Part shown: in pieces, positions 1 through 11,790 of the stretch
Numbering within the stretch: position 1 is the first letter of the stretch
How the letters are laid out: the number at the start of each line of letters is the position of its first letter
NCBI GenBank assembly: GCA_022113835.1
Contig: JAILWY010000001.1
Coordinates: 13,260,501 to 13,324,500, forward strand
Reading direction: 5' to 3'
Length of the DNA: 64,000 bases
Source: Atopsyche davidsoni
Lineage: Eukaryota; Arthropoda; Insecta; Trichoptera; Hydrobiosidae
Notes under the pieces: generated by a model
Databases searched by the model: none
The model's input: only the letters and a program-made list of their open reading frames with translations
What the model was told of the DNA's origin: nothing
Program-made: the position numbers and the translations under genes

Positions 1-109
1 CGGAAGACATTTGCAAAACAAACGCGACCGTTCATCTCATTAATACCCATCGATCGTCTAATTACCGTTTGTTGGGATGTAATTAAAAATCCGAGTGGCG
101 GGAAGAGCG

Positions 110-899
110 TAATTATTGCCTGACAAGCGGCTTCTGTCCTGGCGCGGGAGGGGGACGCAGCGAGCGGGGCGGCGCGCGAGCGAGCGAGACGGCGCACGGG
201 AGGGGAAGCCGGAGCGCTCAGTCGCGGGACGGTTGCCGCGCCGCACACACGTCCCGAGAGCCCTCGCCCCTCTCCACCCGGAATCCCTCGATGTACATCG
301 CGAAACTCCGAATCGGATAAAATATTCAGTGTTTATAATGAATTCCGCATAACCCTCGACGGTGAACCGTGATGCTGAGCTGTCGCGCCGGCTACGTTCG
401 ATCCGCAGCGGAATACGAATAAATTGCAACAATTTTAATGAAGCCACCGCAAATTGACAGGCGGTGATTTTTATTGCCCAATTAAGTTCGTTTTGCGTTG
501 TCGCAATTATATTTTATGACACTCCGGTCCGGCGGCGAGTGACTTGCGCAATTCGTGTTTTTCTTTGCGTTTCTCTAATTAATCGCTTTTGAGAAAAACA
601 CAGCTCCGCGGAGGCACGGAGATACAGCGGATTCGAGGCGATTGGAAATTTGGCCGCGGTTTGGCAACAGTGAAGTGTCATCCATCCGAGGCCCGTGACG
701 ATAGCCGGCGGGGTGCTAACCTGTGGCTGCGGAGCGCCGCGCGAGCCCGCCCAGCTGATCTCAATTAACCGGCAGGTGTGTTGTGTCTGGCCCGGAGGAC
801 CCGCGCGCTCCTTGCACTCGGTCGTGTGTAATTGTGAAGTGTGTCGGAACATTTTAATTGCCAAGGAAGCTGTTTGCGAACCGCATTTTTTAACAACAG
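110..899 (+). promoter_or_regulatory. GC-rich block, possible promoter and 5' untranslated exon
   Basis: This is the most GC- and CpG-rich stretch at the left edge, especially 130-290. It has a TCAGT initiator-like word at about 216-220. An AACAG/GTATGTG splice-donor-like junction lies at 899/900. No convincing protein frame spans it. If transcription starts near 218, a 5' UTR exon could run to 899, and the AT-rich rest of the window would be intron. It could equally be a conserved non-coding element. The exon reading is inference only. Confidence 0.22.
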
Positions 900-959
900 G
901 TATGTGTGCTATTGTTTATTTGTGTCCGCTTATTAGTCGCTTCCCATTAGCCTGACTAG

Positions 960-3430
960 AACTCCCAGCGTTTGCATGCGCAAATTATTGTCGTAATTGA
1001 GACACTTTTTTTAATAAATTATTATTGTGCTGTAAAAGTGTGTCGCCTGAACGTCGATTTTTTAAGTATACCCGAACACCGAGCAATAAGTTTTACGATA
1101 CCGACACAATAACACCGGAGGCCCGGCCCGCCGTTAAAGGCCGGTCTGCTGAATATTTAATCTTATTAATTTCTAATCATAAAAGCGGTCATTAATATTT
1201 CCTGATTTATAATTCAATTATAATATGACAGTCAGCCAGATCGTGTTTCTCATACATCTACAAACGCATAAATAAATTGATATTATTCTCGGATGCGAAG
1301 GTTGTCGGTTGCGCAAAAAAAAAATCAAGTCCAAATTAACCTTTTAATTTCGGGTATTTAATTAAAATGTTAATATCCGGCCATCTGGCAGTGAGCTCTT
1401 ATATAAGTTACCGAGTATACAAAAAATACAAAAAGAAAACTGAACATCGGAGGGTATACACAATAAAAGATAATTTGGCGAATTACATAAGTTTGAATGT
1501 CTAATGAGGTGACTGACGAGGGACTCAACCGGTTTTGGCTCCGAACCGCGACAGAACCGGGAGCGAACCGCCCGAGCTTTAAACCACTTCATCTGCAAAT
1601 TAGCAACGGTTTTATTGACAAAGCACCGTTTGCAAGTTACAAGTCGTTGTGTCATTGTTGATTAGTCGAATCACCGCTTCGTAAGGCAATTGGTTTATAA
1701 TAATGTAAATTGACGCTATAGACGTGGTCTTTGTACAGCAATTATTGTAATGTACGTGAGATATAAGCGGATGAGTTGCTTAGTCACTGTGGGTTGGTTA
1801 GTTTTCGGTAAGTTATTATTTACAACTTTTAGACATAACAATTATTACAAGTAGTATGATAAGCGCTTTAAATAGTTTTATTTTCAATAGCATTTAGATT
1901 TACTTTACATCCAGCTATATACTTTTACAGTTATTTAATGCCCGCATCGCATTTTGTATACTTAGAATTGTTTGCACCCGTAATTTTCTAAAGAATCTTC
2001 TAGTTTACATATTCTTCCAAATCTGTATATAAAGCATGTCTTAATTTCACTATGTATATTTATGCTTTCATAATTTAACAAGAACTTTTCGCCTTGTTCT
2101 CACGGTAAATGTAAATATTATTGCATGCTTTAAACATTTATTCGCAATGTAACATAAATATCGTTTTTTTTGTGAGTGTAAGCTATTATGGCATCAAAAA
2201 GTTTTCGTTTGCTTTGATCATTAAATTTTTATCGGTGTTTAGCTTTGTACGAAACAAAATTTAATTAATTTAGTTAAATTGAGCTTCAAAGTATCTATTA
2301 ATCGATTCTTTTGAGTTCGTGTGCTTTATTGAAAGTTTAACCAAACGATACAGGTGTACTTCCTCTTAACCGCCAAAGAACAGGATGGTTACAACAAATT
2401 AAATACAATGAAAACTAAAAAAAAAACATGTTGACATTTCCTCGACCGATATTGTTTGTTCTGTTGACAATCACAGAGGAAGTTACGGTTTGAATTTATA
2501 ATCCCCATAAAATTAAGTCTCCCAATAGTTCACTTCCGCCTATACATTATTTCGCTTCAGTAAATGTCAATTGTTCTTGACATCCCTAATATATTTTAAT
2601 TTATGTGGATATACAATTAATTTAGTCATAACGATGCTAGCACAATGAGGAATAAAACTAAAAACGTGATTTTAGTACGTTCTTAAATGACAATAGCTAA
2701 TTCATTATGCCTTGAATGCTTACCTGTTCATTTGCATTTATAATACCTTATTATGAAAATCAACCCAATTACCCGTGTCCATTTAATATACAAGTATTAA
2801 CTATCTGTATTAATAATAAAAAATAACAATAATCTATTACTTGGAGTAAATTGAACATATTGTCAATAGATCAAAAATTCAACACCCAAAGCAAATCGAT
2901 CATGCCATAATTATTTATACGATTTAATATTTTTTGTAGACCTTTTTACTAAATCTTTTACCAGCCGTTTCTAATTAATATATTACATATAATATAAAGC
3001 CATTTGCTTAAACATGTAAGCGTGACGTGTGGTTTATTGACACATTGTCAACATACCCTTGTTTATCTTTGTTTATTTGTATTTAACTAGCCTGGCTAAA
3101 CAAATGATTTTTCCCAACACAATATAACACTAACCCAGAGAAAAGTCTTACTGTTCATTTTTACCGATTCTTTTCGAGGACGGTGATGTTTTTAAGTATT
3201 GTGGTTATCGAAGGAAAATCCCAGAAAGTCTGGTAGTGGAGGGGCAGATTTGCCCATATACGCTCCCACGCGTCCGGATTTGTACATAAACCATACTGCT
3301 GACTTGGCGAGTACAGCTTCGTTTTATTTTATGCCGTCGATTTCCTTGTTATTGCTTACATGGCCTATCGTAGTTCACAGCACCGAAACTTCTCGACGCT
3401 GCTGCGGCTTCTTCAGCATATATATATTTC
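960..3430. other. AT-rich stretch without recognisable features
   Basis: I see no long ORF, RNA gene or clear repeat here. A slightly GC-richer patch at 1500-1640 has no supported coding frame. Homopolymers and simple AT-rich words dominate. Confidence 0.5.
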
Positions 3431-3435
3431 ATATA

Positions 3436-3545
3436 CAGTTAGCCCTCCTATAATGCGGCACTCTTATAACACGGTTTCCATTTAACGCGGAGCTGCGACA
3501 AATCCTATAGCGCGGTATTCTTTTAACACGGATTCCGTTCAAGAT
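3436..3545. mobile_element. Probable end of a pogo/Tigger-like DNA transposon or MITE
   Basis: Directly after a TA, the sequence begins CAGTTAGCCCTCCTATAATG. It continues with repeated words of the kind 'TATAACACGG', 'TTTAACGCGG' and 'TATAGCGCGG'. This matches the style of the complete pogo-type MITE at 59016-59419, which starts CAGTAATACCCC and carries internal 'ACGCGAATTT' words. No matching right terminus was found, so this is likely a decayed or truncated end. Confidence 0.4.
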
Positions 3546-5516
3546 CATTCTATCAACTAAATTGGCTTTAATACATTTTCTATAAATTACTCGTAAATCA
3601 AAAGCTATATATCTTGAGACTTCATTTCTCTCAAACTGATCTTTTAAAGGTGCGCAGAGCGAAATTTGAGAAATAGGTATGAACTTGCTTACCTTCGTTA
3701 TTACATAAATATATACATTTGATGACCAAAGTAAAGATTTGCTAAGCGAGGAAGACATTCGTCCCATTAAAATTATAAGAGTAAGATCACACATATTGGA
3801 CATCGAGGGAGTTTGATATCAAATTACATTTTTTTTATAATTTCCTCGGGTACGAGTTATTCTAGCTTAGACTCGGATTAAGATCCTTAGGCTAGAGTTG
3901 TATGTAATTTCCTACTGAAGTTTGAAATGTTTCACATGCCTAGCACAGTCAGCGAGTTTTTAAATTTAAGTTACTTTTTAGCGTCAAACGTTTAAATAAT
4001 GATCCTTATATGACAAGGTGTATCCAAGTTAACATTAATTAATTATATATTATCTATCTTATTCCATAAAAGTTACAAAAAATAAAAAGCCGGTTACACG
4101 CGGAGCGACACAACTTAAAACCGATTTGTAATAGATAGTGTTAAAACACGTGTTTGTGATAGATAAACAAATATGCCAATTAATGAACTCGATGCGGCTT
4201 AAGAAAGTGCCTTAGATAATATATAAATATTGATAAGAAATTTTACTTATCGTATATCGGAAGCTTAAAGAGGTACCATCTTCCATATTGCGAGCTTTCT
4301 CAATCCGCAAGAATGCTTTCTGCAAAGCATTAATTTTACGAGGGGATATGTACTCTGTAATATGTTGAATTCTTTATCGAGAATTTTGTTATTCGGGGAC
4401 AGATAATGAATTCCACGTCCCCGGCTGGGGTTCGCTTGCGGGATGTTTCACGTTTATGATTCACTCATGTTCGTTATTTCTCTTTAGAGTCCGGGACGCT
4501 TGTCAGGCAGTGGGACTTAAGCGTCTAGTGGTGGGCCAAAAGAGCAGACCGGCCACAGAAGCTGCTACACCAGTGACAATAAAACAAACCTGTTAATCTT
4601 TAAAAAAAAACACATTCATTTATCAAGGTTTATATTATCAACTGCATCACAGTAGCATTTAAAAGATATGTACATTCAAACTTAAACTATAATAAAATAT
4701 TTTTTCAATCAATTTCTTCTGCTTGTGTGTTCTTAGTAGATTCTATATGTATTCTCGTTGCCAGTCTGTGGTAAGCCACAAAATGTCAGAAGCTTTAATC
4801 TTATTTAATGCCTTATTCACATTTAAATGAAGTCATTAAATGCGTCATTTCGCTTGTGAATAGCGGATTCTTCCGCGGCCTTTCAAAGGTTTAACCTCAA
4901 AAGGTACTCGGATTGTACTTAATGTGTATCAATATCGGCTGTTATCAGTTAATTAGCATCTATACAATAGTTTCATTTATGATTAATTATGACAACGTGC
5001 TTAATATAGCTACTCGCTACTCCTGCTATCTCCTTAAGGCCATCCTTTCACCGGCGCTTTGAGTCCCCTTGTTTCTATTTTAAGCCCCGGGGCAGCAACC
5101 CAGGACTTCCTTGCCCTAACGACGATCTTTAGATCTGCAAATTGCAATCTAAACCTCTTGCTAGTCGTAATGACGTCTCGACTTCCATTTTGCTGCCTTA
5201 TTGACTATTTCCGGTCGCTGTGCTGTCTAAGCATGCGCTTCATTTTTTTAAAATTTTACTTAGTTAATAAATATATTGCTTAACACTAAGCACATTTAAA
5301 AGCAAATATAAAATGACTTTTATTTTTTATTACGGCTATCTGCCCTTTGATAGCGCTTTAAGGATTGATTACGCAGTGGTACATTTTATAATTTTTCAGG
5401 TTTTATTATTATGTTATATTAAGTGTTTGTGAGCACCGTTCATGTTGACATAATATAATAAATCAAAATCTGATTAAGTAATTGAATCCCTCTATCTAAA
5501 CAGTGATCGATCTTTG
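3546..5516. other. AT-rich stretch with small GC patches
   Basis: Nothing coding was recognised. Somewhat GC-richer patches lie at 4400-4570 and 5040-5110. They have no frame, splice pattern or repeat that I can support. Confidence 0.4.
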
Positions 5517-5758
5517 GTGTCGCATTCATTCAATCAGTGGATACTTGTATATGATTCACAAATACACGGCCGTTATTTCTAGTCCACGTCTGGGCTGTCG
5601 CCGTGTGTTCCGAGCTCTGAGCTAGGCCGAGCTAGGCCGAGCTAGGCCGAGCTGGGCCGAGCTGAGCTGAGCTGGGCTGAGCTGGGCCGAGCTGGGCTGA
5701 GCTGGCTTTCATGGCTCCATGGCCGGGGCCTCTCGTGTGTCGCATTCATTCAATCAGT
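5517..5758. repeat. 22-bp direct repeat flanking a GC-rich minisatellite insert
   Basis: GTGTCGCATTCATTCAATCA(GT) occurs at 5517-5538 and again, identical, at 5737-5758. The 198 bp between them contain the 10-bp minisatellite. This is either a long target-site duplication around an inserted repeat or a local 220-bp duplication. The inner left part (about 5539-5600) contains 'TTGTATATGATTCACAAATA', which resembles tails of some lepidopteran short repeats; that comparison is from memory and weak. Confidence 0.75.
5621..5705. repeat. 10-bp GC-rich minisatellite
   Basis: About 8.5 copies of a 10-bp unit GCTRGGCCGA run in strict register. Variants include GCTGAGCTGA and GCTGGGCTGA. The GAGCT core is self-complementary, so the array can form multiple short hairpins. 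Confidence 0.9.
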
Positions 5759-7959
5759 TAATGGAGGCCTTAATGGGAGGAGATAAATAAATTTGTAGAA
5801 CTTTATTGTAGTCCGCCATTTTATCACGTTTTTATTTATATTTTATGTTCGCCTCCGGAGGAATATTCTGTTCGATGGAGATATGAATTTCCATGGGGAT
5901 CTTTGTTGGCAACAATTTTGCATTTATTATTAGGGATTTATTGATCGTATCGCTTTGTTGGACATTTCCTAGTGCCATCAGTGGAGCCGTAACTCTTAAA
6001 AGCAAACATCAGCACATAGTCACTTCATTATGGCGATGATGTTAAATAACTTGATGACTTATTTATTGCCAGTAAACTTTTTAGTTTTATATCTTCATGC
6101 ATAAAAAACTCCAACGCAATGACTTTGTATGTATGCTATAGCACTTGCATAAGTTACACGACGAGTAAAAATAATAATTTTCATTTACTTGCAATAAATC
6201 ATATTTTATTTAATTTGCAGTTATATATTGATTTCAGACAGAAACAATTTTATTTATTCTTCAAAAACTATCATAGTGGCAGTTTATTTATAATCACAGC
6301 TTTGATTGTTTTTTAGTATAAAATCAATTAAAATAATCTCATATTAAATAGTCTGCCATACAATGAGTAATGACATTATACACAATCTGTAATCAATTCC
6401 AAAAGTCATTTTAATATATTTACTCAACCAACAGCCAACTCAAGTTGCTTTCCACAGCCTCTTTCTCTGTACGGTGAAGACTGTAGCACGGCGGGTATGA
6501 GGGTTGCGGGGGTGCAATCAGCCCGGCTGTCAACAGAGAGGGTGGCTAATGAACCCGCAGGGGTGCCCGCAGAGGGTTCACTTCTACATCGCAACTAAAA
6601 TTACCCATTCCTAATATGGCTGCCTTTAAGCAGATTACTCTTAACTTCATTACTGCATTTTTCAAAAGCTTTATCCCTGATTACAATTAAAACTGTATTA
6701 AGAAGATATACATCAGCTGTAGCTATTTTTAAAAAAATATTTATATTTATTTTTTATTTAAAATAAATTTCATCGTCTTAAAAAAAATGCGCCAGGGATT
6801 TGTTAATGCTATCGATATGTATAATTCAATATTAGTAAATGCTTTAAGATGACGTATACTCAAGGAATTGGTATGGTTAGGCGCGTTGAGGTTAATTCAG
6901 GTTTTGAAAACTTTGATAGTGTAATGAAACTTTGATAGTGTAATAAAAAAAAACATAAAAATATATACTATATAATATGATATAATATTAGGTGTTTGTT
7001 ATGAAGCGAGGGTTGGCGCCCCTGCCCGAGGCTCCCCTGGGGTCGGAGGTGTTTTCTTTGCATTGTTATACCGTCAATGAGAGGAACTTCAGGGCTGATG
7101 AAGTGCGACTCAGGATTCGCAGAAGTGCCAACTTGACGGCGCAAATCCCGAAACAATTATTTTTATAGAGTTTCGCAAGTTCCGCGAGCGCTGCCATGCC
7201 GTAAGCTCTCTGCTGGAAAGTTTTTATTGGATACAAATTGATACTTGGAAGAAGGCTGTTGTTCAACTTACGCAATATACTCCTTTAAAACTAGGCGTAT
7301 TGTTTTTAATGCATTTTTTTTTATTATGGTTCAACCACTGTCAATCGTTGCCAGTCTAATGATAGATGAGTGTTTTACTTTGTATTTATTATTTCTCAGA
7401 TCCACTAAAGGCCTTAAATTTACAATAATTATTTTTTTTATCTAATATCACATTTTTAAAATGTAATCTGCAGCTTTCAATTTATGTTAATATCTTGCAT
7501 GCATATAATCACTGTGAATACTTAAAACGGTCTAGTTTTTGGTTTTGAATGAAATTCAAGTATTTGTTTTTTAAATAGTATATTTCAGTATACTTTTATA
7601 AAATACACATTGAATTTTAAATATTTGTCAGAAGTTAATTCATTTTATTTAAGTACGTAAATCAAATAATCTATTTTCTGAAATATTTTTAGTTTTATGC
7701 ATTTATAAAATTTAACATTAATGTAAGTTATGAAAGTTCAAATCAACACAACTCATTCTATGTTTCATTATAATGCGAGTAGATAAATAATATCCTTTTT
7801 TGTTATTTGGATTGATCAAAGCTAAATGTGCTTGTATTTGAATAAGAATTTAATTTTTCAATGGAAATGTTTTAATCTTGCAAGAGTACACGGAGACGAA
7901 GCAACCGTTATAACGAATACCTTGTATTTTGTTTTCAAGTGCGGCGACATGGCGACACA
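5759..7959. other. AT-rich stretch with two GC patches
   Basis: GC-rich patches lie at 6470-6600 and 7000-7150. The second has an open minus-strand frame of about 60 residues with no recognised domain. A 19-bp tandem duplication (AAACTTTGATAGTGTAATG) lies at 6908-6945. No gene is supported. Confidence 0.4.
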
Positions 7960-8660
7960 AAAATAATTGGGTCGGGAAGAATGCGCCCTTTTCACACCCC
8001 GAGTGGCCGCGCAATTAGTATGTCGAAATCCTGATTATTACTTCTCACCCCGTCTTCAAACGCAGCCCTCGTCTGAAAAAAACGTTCCGTAATGGTCCTA
8101 CCCCCAATTAGTCGCGGCGCGTCAAACAATCCGACAATTTGTACGAGTCCCCCCTAGCGGGACAATTTGTACAATTTGTTCAATTTGTTTGCTCAAACGT
8201 CCTCATTAAGGACCGAAGAGACTGCTTTGACTCTCTTCCTTAACTAAAACCGACACCAATTATGCTCGCGCAAGTCTCTAACGATCTTGGACGCCTCCGA
8301 GCCGGAGATCTCTGCGGCACAACAATCGAAAAAATAAACCCGCGCTGCGGACTCTATTGAATTATTCAATTCAAATTATTTATTGTTGCCCGGGGCCTCG
8401 GACAGATCTGACGGTCAAGAGATAGTTACCGGAGCTCCCCGTCCAATTAGGATTACATAAATTAAACGGACGCTGTTTGGTGGTCTCGAAAAGGAAGCAA
8501 TTAAGACGGGCGGGCGGGAGACTTCTCCTGGTGGCGTTCAATTATTTGGTTTCATTATTAATTAAGATTTAGTGTAGTGGGCCGCACCGCGCTGATAAGT
8601 TGTGACGCCGTAATGATGCGTGACGTTGCTGTGATCGTCACTGTATATGGTTTTATCATT
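7960..8660. promoter_or_regulatory. GC-rich non-coding block with homeodomain-type words
   Basis: The block stands out from its AT-rich surroundings. It contains several AATTAG/TTAATTA words, for example near 8013, 8106, 8445 and 8560, with no convincing coding frame. This composition is typical of conserved non-coding elements near developmental genes. Conservation itself cannot be seen from one sequence. Confidence 0.3.
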
Positions 8661-9176
8661 ATTTCACGAGCATGAGGCAATCAAGCTGAACGTGAGGTAT
8701 ATAGTTCTTCTATCTGGAAAAATAAGTGGCTGCAAAGTTAAAAGTAGCAAGATAAGCATTCAGAGGTAGCTGTGTACTCGTTTTGTCTCCGGCATTTGAT
8801 TTGTACAAAAAAATCACAAAAAACAGATTAGAGTAACTCTTGAACGATTTTTTTAATGAAGCGATTTAATACGAGTATGTTGAAAAATATAAAAAAAAAT
8901 TTACGTAAAGAAAGTTTTTTCAATTTAAAAAGTTAAAATAACCATGAAATTCAAGTTATTCAATAAAAATCTTTTTCGAAATTATCAAAATTAATGTACA
9001 GTTTCTGTGTAACTTTCAGTGTATTAAAATGAAGTTTATTTTTATATTCATCAACTGTAAGAGTCAAAATCACTAAAAAATATTTTCGCAGATTAAAGTT
9101 ATGCTAGCACCGGTTTGTTGTATGCTTTTTTGGCACTGTAATCAACTAAGAGAAGTGTTGGATTTAGAAGAAAACG

Positions 9177-9256
9177 ACATGGCTTGCCTCTCACCATGTG
9201 AGGTTGGTGACCATTTCCTCGAACATTTCCCTGGTCAATCAGCTGGATGATGCTAT
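9177..9256 (-). pseudogene. Remnant of an RTE-type reverse transcriptase C-terminus
   Basis: On the minus strand this short stretch can be read as FEEMVTNL followed by a stop, preceded by a block matching the CAGCTGATTG motif also seen in the larger remnant at 49213-49425. The same EMVxNL ending occurs in the repeats at 41668, 58541 and 63208. It is a heavily deleted fragment, identified by likeness to the endonuclease-reverse-transcriptase tail common in arthropod genomes. Confidence 0.45.
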
Positions 9257-9507
9257 ATTTATTGTTAACGCATATTTATAAGAGAAAACAAAACATTTTT
9301 TTATAACTTGAAACGCCTACCCCGGAAGCCGGCTACGCGAGATGTCCCTCACAACAGCCAATACAATACGGGGTGCTTCATTTGATATTGTCTGAGATCC
9401 GTACAAAAAGGCGCTTGTTACCCGGCGGGAACCTACGTCGTCAGTTTAGTTCCGTAACGAGGCGATGGATGGTCATTACTGCGGCGGGCGGCGGGGGCCT
9501 CGTTAGC

Positions 9508-9652
9508 GCCCCGCTTCGCCCCCGTCTCGCCCCCGCTTCGCCCCGCCTCGCCCCCGCGTCGCCCCGCCTCGCCCCGCTTCGCCCCGCCTCGCCCCGCCTC
9601 GCCCCGCCTCGCCCCGCCTCGCCCCGCCTCGCCCCCGCTTCGCCCCCGCCCC
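9508..9652. repeat. C-rich minisatellite, about 10-bp unit
   Basis: About fourteen copies of CGCCCCGCYT, some with one extra C, occur back to back. The minus strand has regularly spaced G4-G5 runs with six-base loops, so it could form G-quadruplexes. Open frames on both strands here are by-products of the repeat and are not genes. Confidence 0.9.
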
Positions 9653-9719
9653 TGGAGTATTCATTTGGTTCATTCATGGTGGCACTGCGGCCCAGCGAGG
9701 ACGGCCGGGAGACCGACTG

Positions 9720-11379
9720 AAAAGGATTGATTATGACGAGGCAGGAGGAGCTCTTGTGCGGATTTGCATCTTGATTTATAATTGTTCGCGTAAATACGTA
9801 TTGATTGAGCCCCGTGCTGTACAGCGCCCTTTAATGCAATCAGAGATAGTAAGAGTAAACTTATACACGTACCGAGGTTTTTATTTACAATGACCATTAT
9901 GATATTAAACCAAGGCTTAAGTAGATGTGCTTTTGCAAACGACGTACTGAATAATAATTACGCCTTTCATTAGATATTAATCTATTATTCTGCATGTTTG
10001 TCTATGTTTCTTTCCAATTCATGTTTAGATAAGCTGAACGAGGAAACTTTAAGGTAAGTAAACTGTACTCAAGTATTATACGTCACAGTAAATAATACAA
10101 GATATACTTGTTTCATCACTAAGAGAAAAATTTCAAATAGTTTAATGATGCTAGAGAAAATTTATTAGGCTGGAAAGTCTATAAAAAAATATACCAGTTA
10201 AAAAACAACAAAAAAATATGTTAAAAATAATATTTTTTATCATAAAAATACAACATTTTTAACGCTTGAATTGCATTTATCATAAGAGCTTTAATATTTA
10301 TAATAAGTTTCTATAAATTTATAGGTTTACTAGTATTTATTATCTTCAATGTATTTAATATCGTTAAATTTTCTGATAGCCGTTAAGATTCAATATGAAG
10401 ACAAATTGAATTCTGAGCTATTAATTTTATATTGAATGTTAATTCAATAGATTATTAATCAGCGTTTGTGGAACACGTAGGCGGTGATTGGATACATTAT
10501 CCAACCTTCAAAGAATCATTACAGAGTCATAATTCTAACATTGTATGTAAGTTTACACGAAGAGTACTACAATCAACCATTAGCTCTTATGATGGTATAA
10601 CAAAGTTAACTATTAAAATATTTCATTATTGGATCATACAATGTGCCTGGAGCGTCGGAGACTTTACGAACTTATTTATTTGATTAATTAATATAAAATT
10701 TTTATTTTTTAAAAAGGTGTGCTGTAATTAAAAGTATGTACCTGACTTATTTAAGCTAGTACCTACCCGCTGCCACCTGGGCTTCCCCCAGAGTTTATAG
10801 ATTCGCCACATTTGTTGTGTCCTCAATGAGTCATTTAGAATAGGTGACGGGGCAATAGGTGAAGAGAGTCACTTCCATTGTGCTATGAGTACATTCTTGT
10901 AAGTAATTTTTAGTATAGGTTGTATTACTGAATAACCTACGACATAGATTTGATGCTACCAGATTTAAGGCTTTTTTTATAAAAAGTGTAATTTTTGGGT
11001 TAGGTTAGGTTAGTTCATAGTTTGTCACATAGTAAATCCAAGCGTGAACAGATCAACAGACTGTTAAAAATTTACATAAAAAAACCTCAAAATAATTTCA
11101 CATCAGTGAATCCTAAACTTCATTGCTTTAATTTTAATTTTAATATATTTTAAATGATTTAAACATCACACCATAAATCATTATTTGAAAACTTATGTGT
11201 TTAAGTAAATCTATATATTTGAATGGGTCAGCATGAATATATGCTCAGTAAAATGGTCGCCAACGTCCTCTAGAATTTATTTGAAAATTGTACATAGGTT
11301 TAATATTAATAAATCTGTGTTGGAATGAATGAGTTCAAGAAATAGAAAAAAATATAATAAGCATCGCAATTAGACCAAT
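9720..11379. other. AT-rich stretch without a gene
   Basis: No coding frame, RNA gene or large repeat is seen. It includes a short TTAGG run at 10997-11013. Confidence 0.45.
10997..11013 (+). repeat. Short interstitial TTAGG run
   Basis: GGGTTAGGTTAGGTTAG contains three TTAGG units. TTAGG is the canonical insect telomere repeat. A second short run lies near 56145-56156. Both are too short to imply a telomere fusion. Confidence 0.6.
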
Positions 11380-11790
11380 TTACAGTGGTTGAAAAAGGAC
11401 ACGTATTTTACGCTTTGAGAATCCTCCCTCAAATTAGTTTGAAATGTTTCATCTCGCGCTGTATATTAAAATGATTTACAGGGAGCTCGCAAAATAGCTT
11501 TAATTAAATTGAGAATGTACCAGCCCACGCCGCCTCTCGGAGCGGTTTTAATATGAAAAACTTGCACTAACTGCATGAGGTGATTTATTCACAACAGGCC
11601 CCGCTAAGGGTTGCGCTCTGCGCCGGAGGCTCTGCTCCTACAAATTACAACACTCCAATCTCCAGGGCGCTTCCTTCCACCTCTCGATGAGCACTAGGCA
11701 AGCAACGCTTAACGAACGACCAGCCTTCGATTCAGGGTGGAGCATTTTTTCCAGCTCTGCTGAATTTATGAATTTCCCCCAGGATCAATA
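11380..11790. promoter_or_regulatory. GC-richer non-coding block
   Basis: This composition island within AT-rich flanks includes a patch CCCACGCCGCCTCTCGGAGC near 11525 and 'CTTTAATTAAATTGAGAATG' beside it. There is no coherent ORF. It could be a cis-regulatory element; this rests on composition only. Confidence 0.25.

Noticed and set aside
3429..3803. 124-codon minus-strand ORF
   Set aside because: Its last third is translated transposon terminus and the rest has no domain or coding bias.
5539..5610. Lepidopteran SINE tail
   Set aside because: The likeness rests on one remembered motif (ATTCACAAAT) and no head, tail or second copy was found here, so it is not annotated separately.
9373..9720. 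115- and 78-codon frames across the 9.5-kb minisatellite
   Set aside because: Pure repeat translation (Pro/Arg/Leu/Ala or Gly/Arg/Ala), open only because the repeat lacks stops.
10997..11013. Telomeric sequence or ancient chromosome fusion from TTAGG units
   Set aside because: Only three units, within chance expectation for a genome with this motif. No subtelomeric context.
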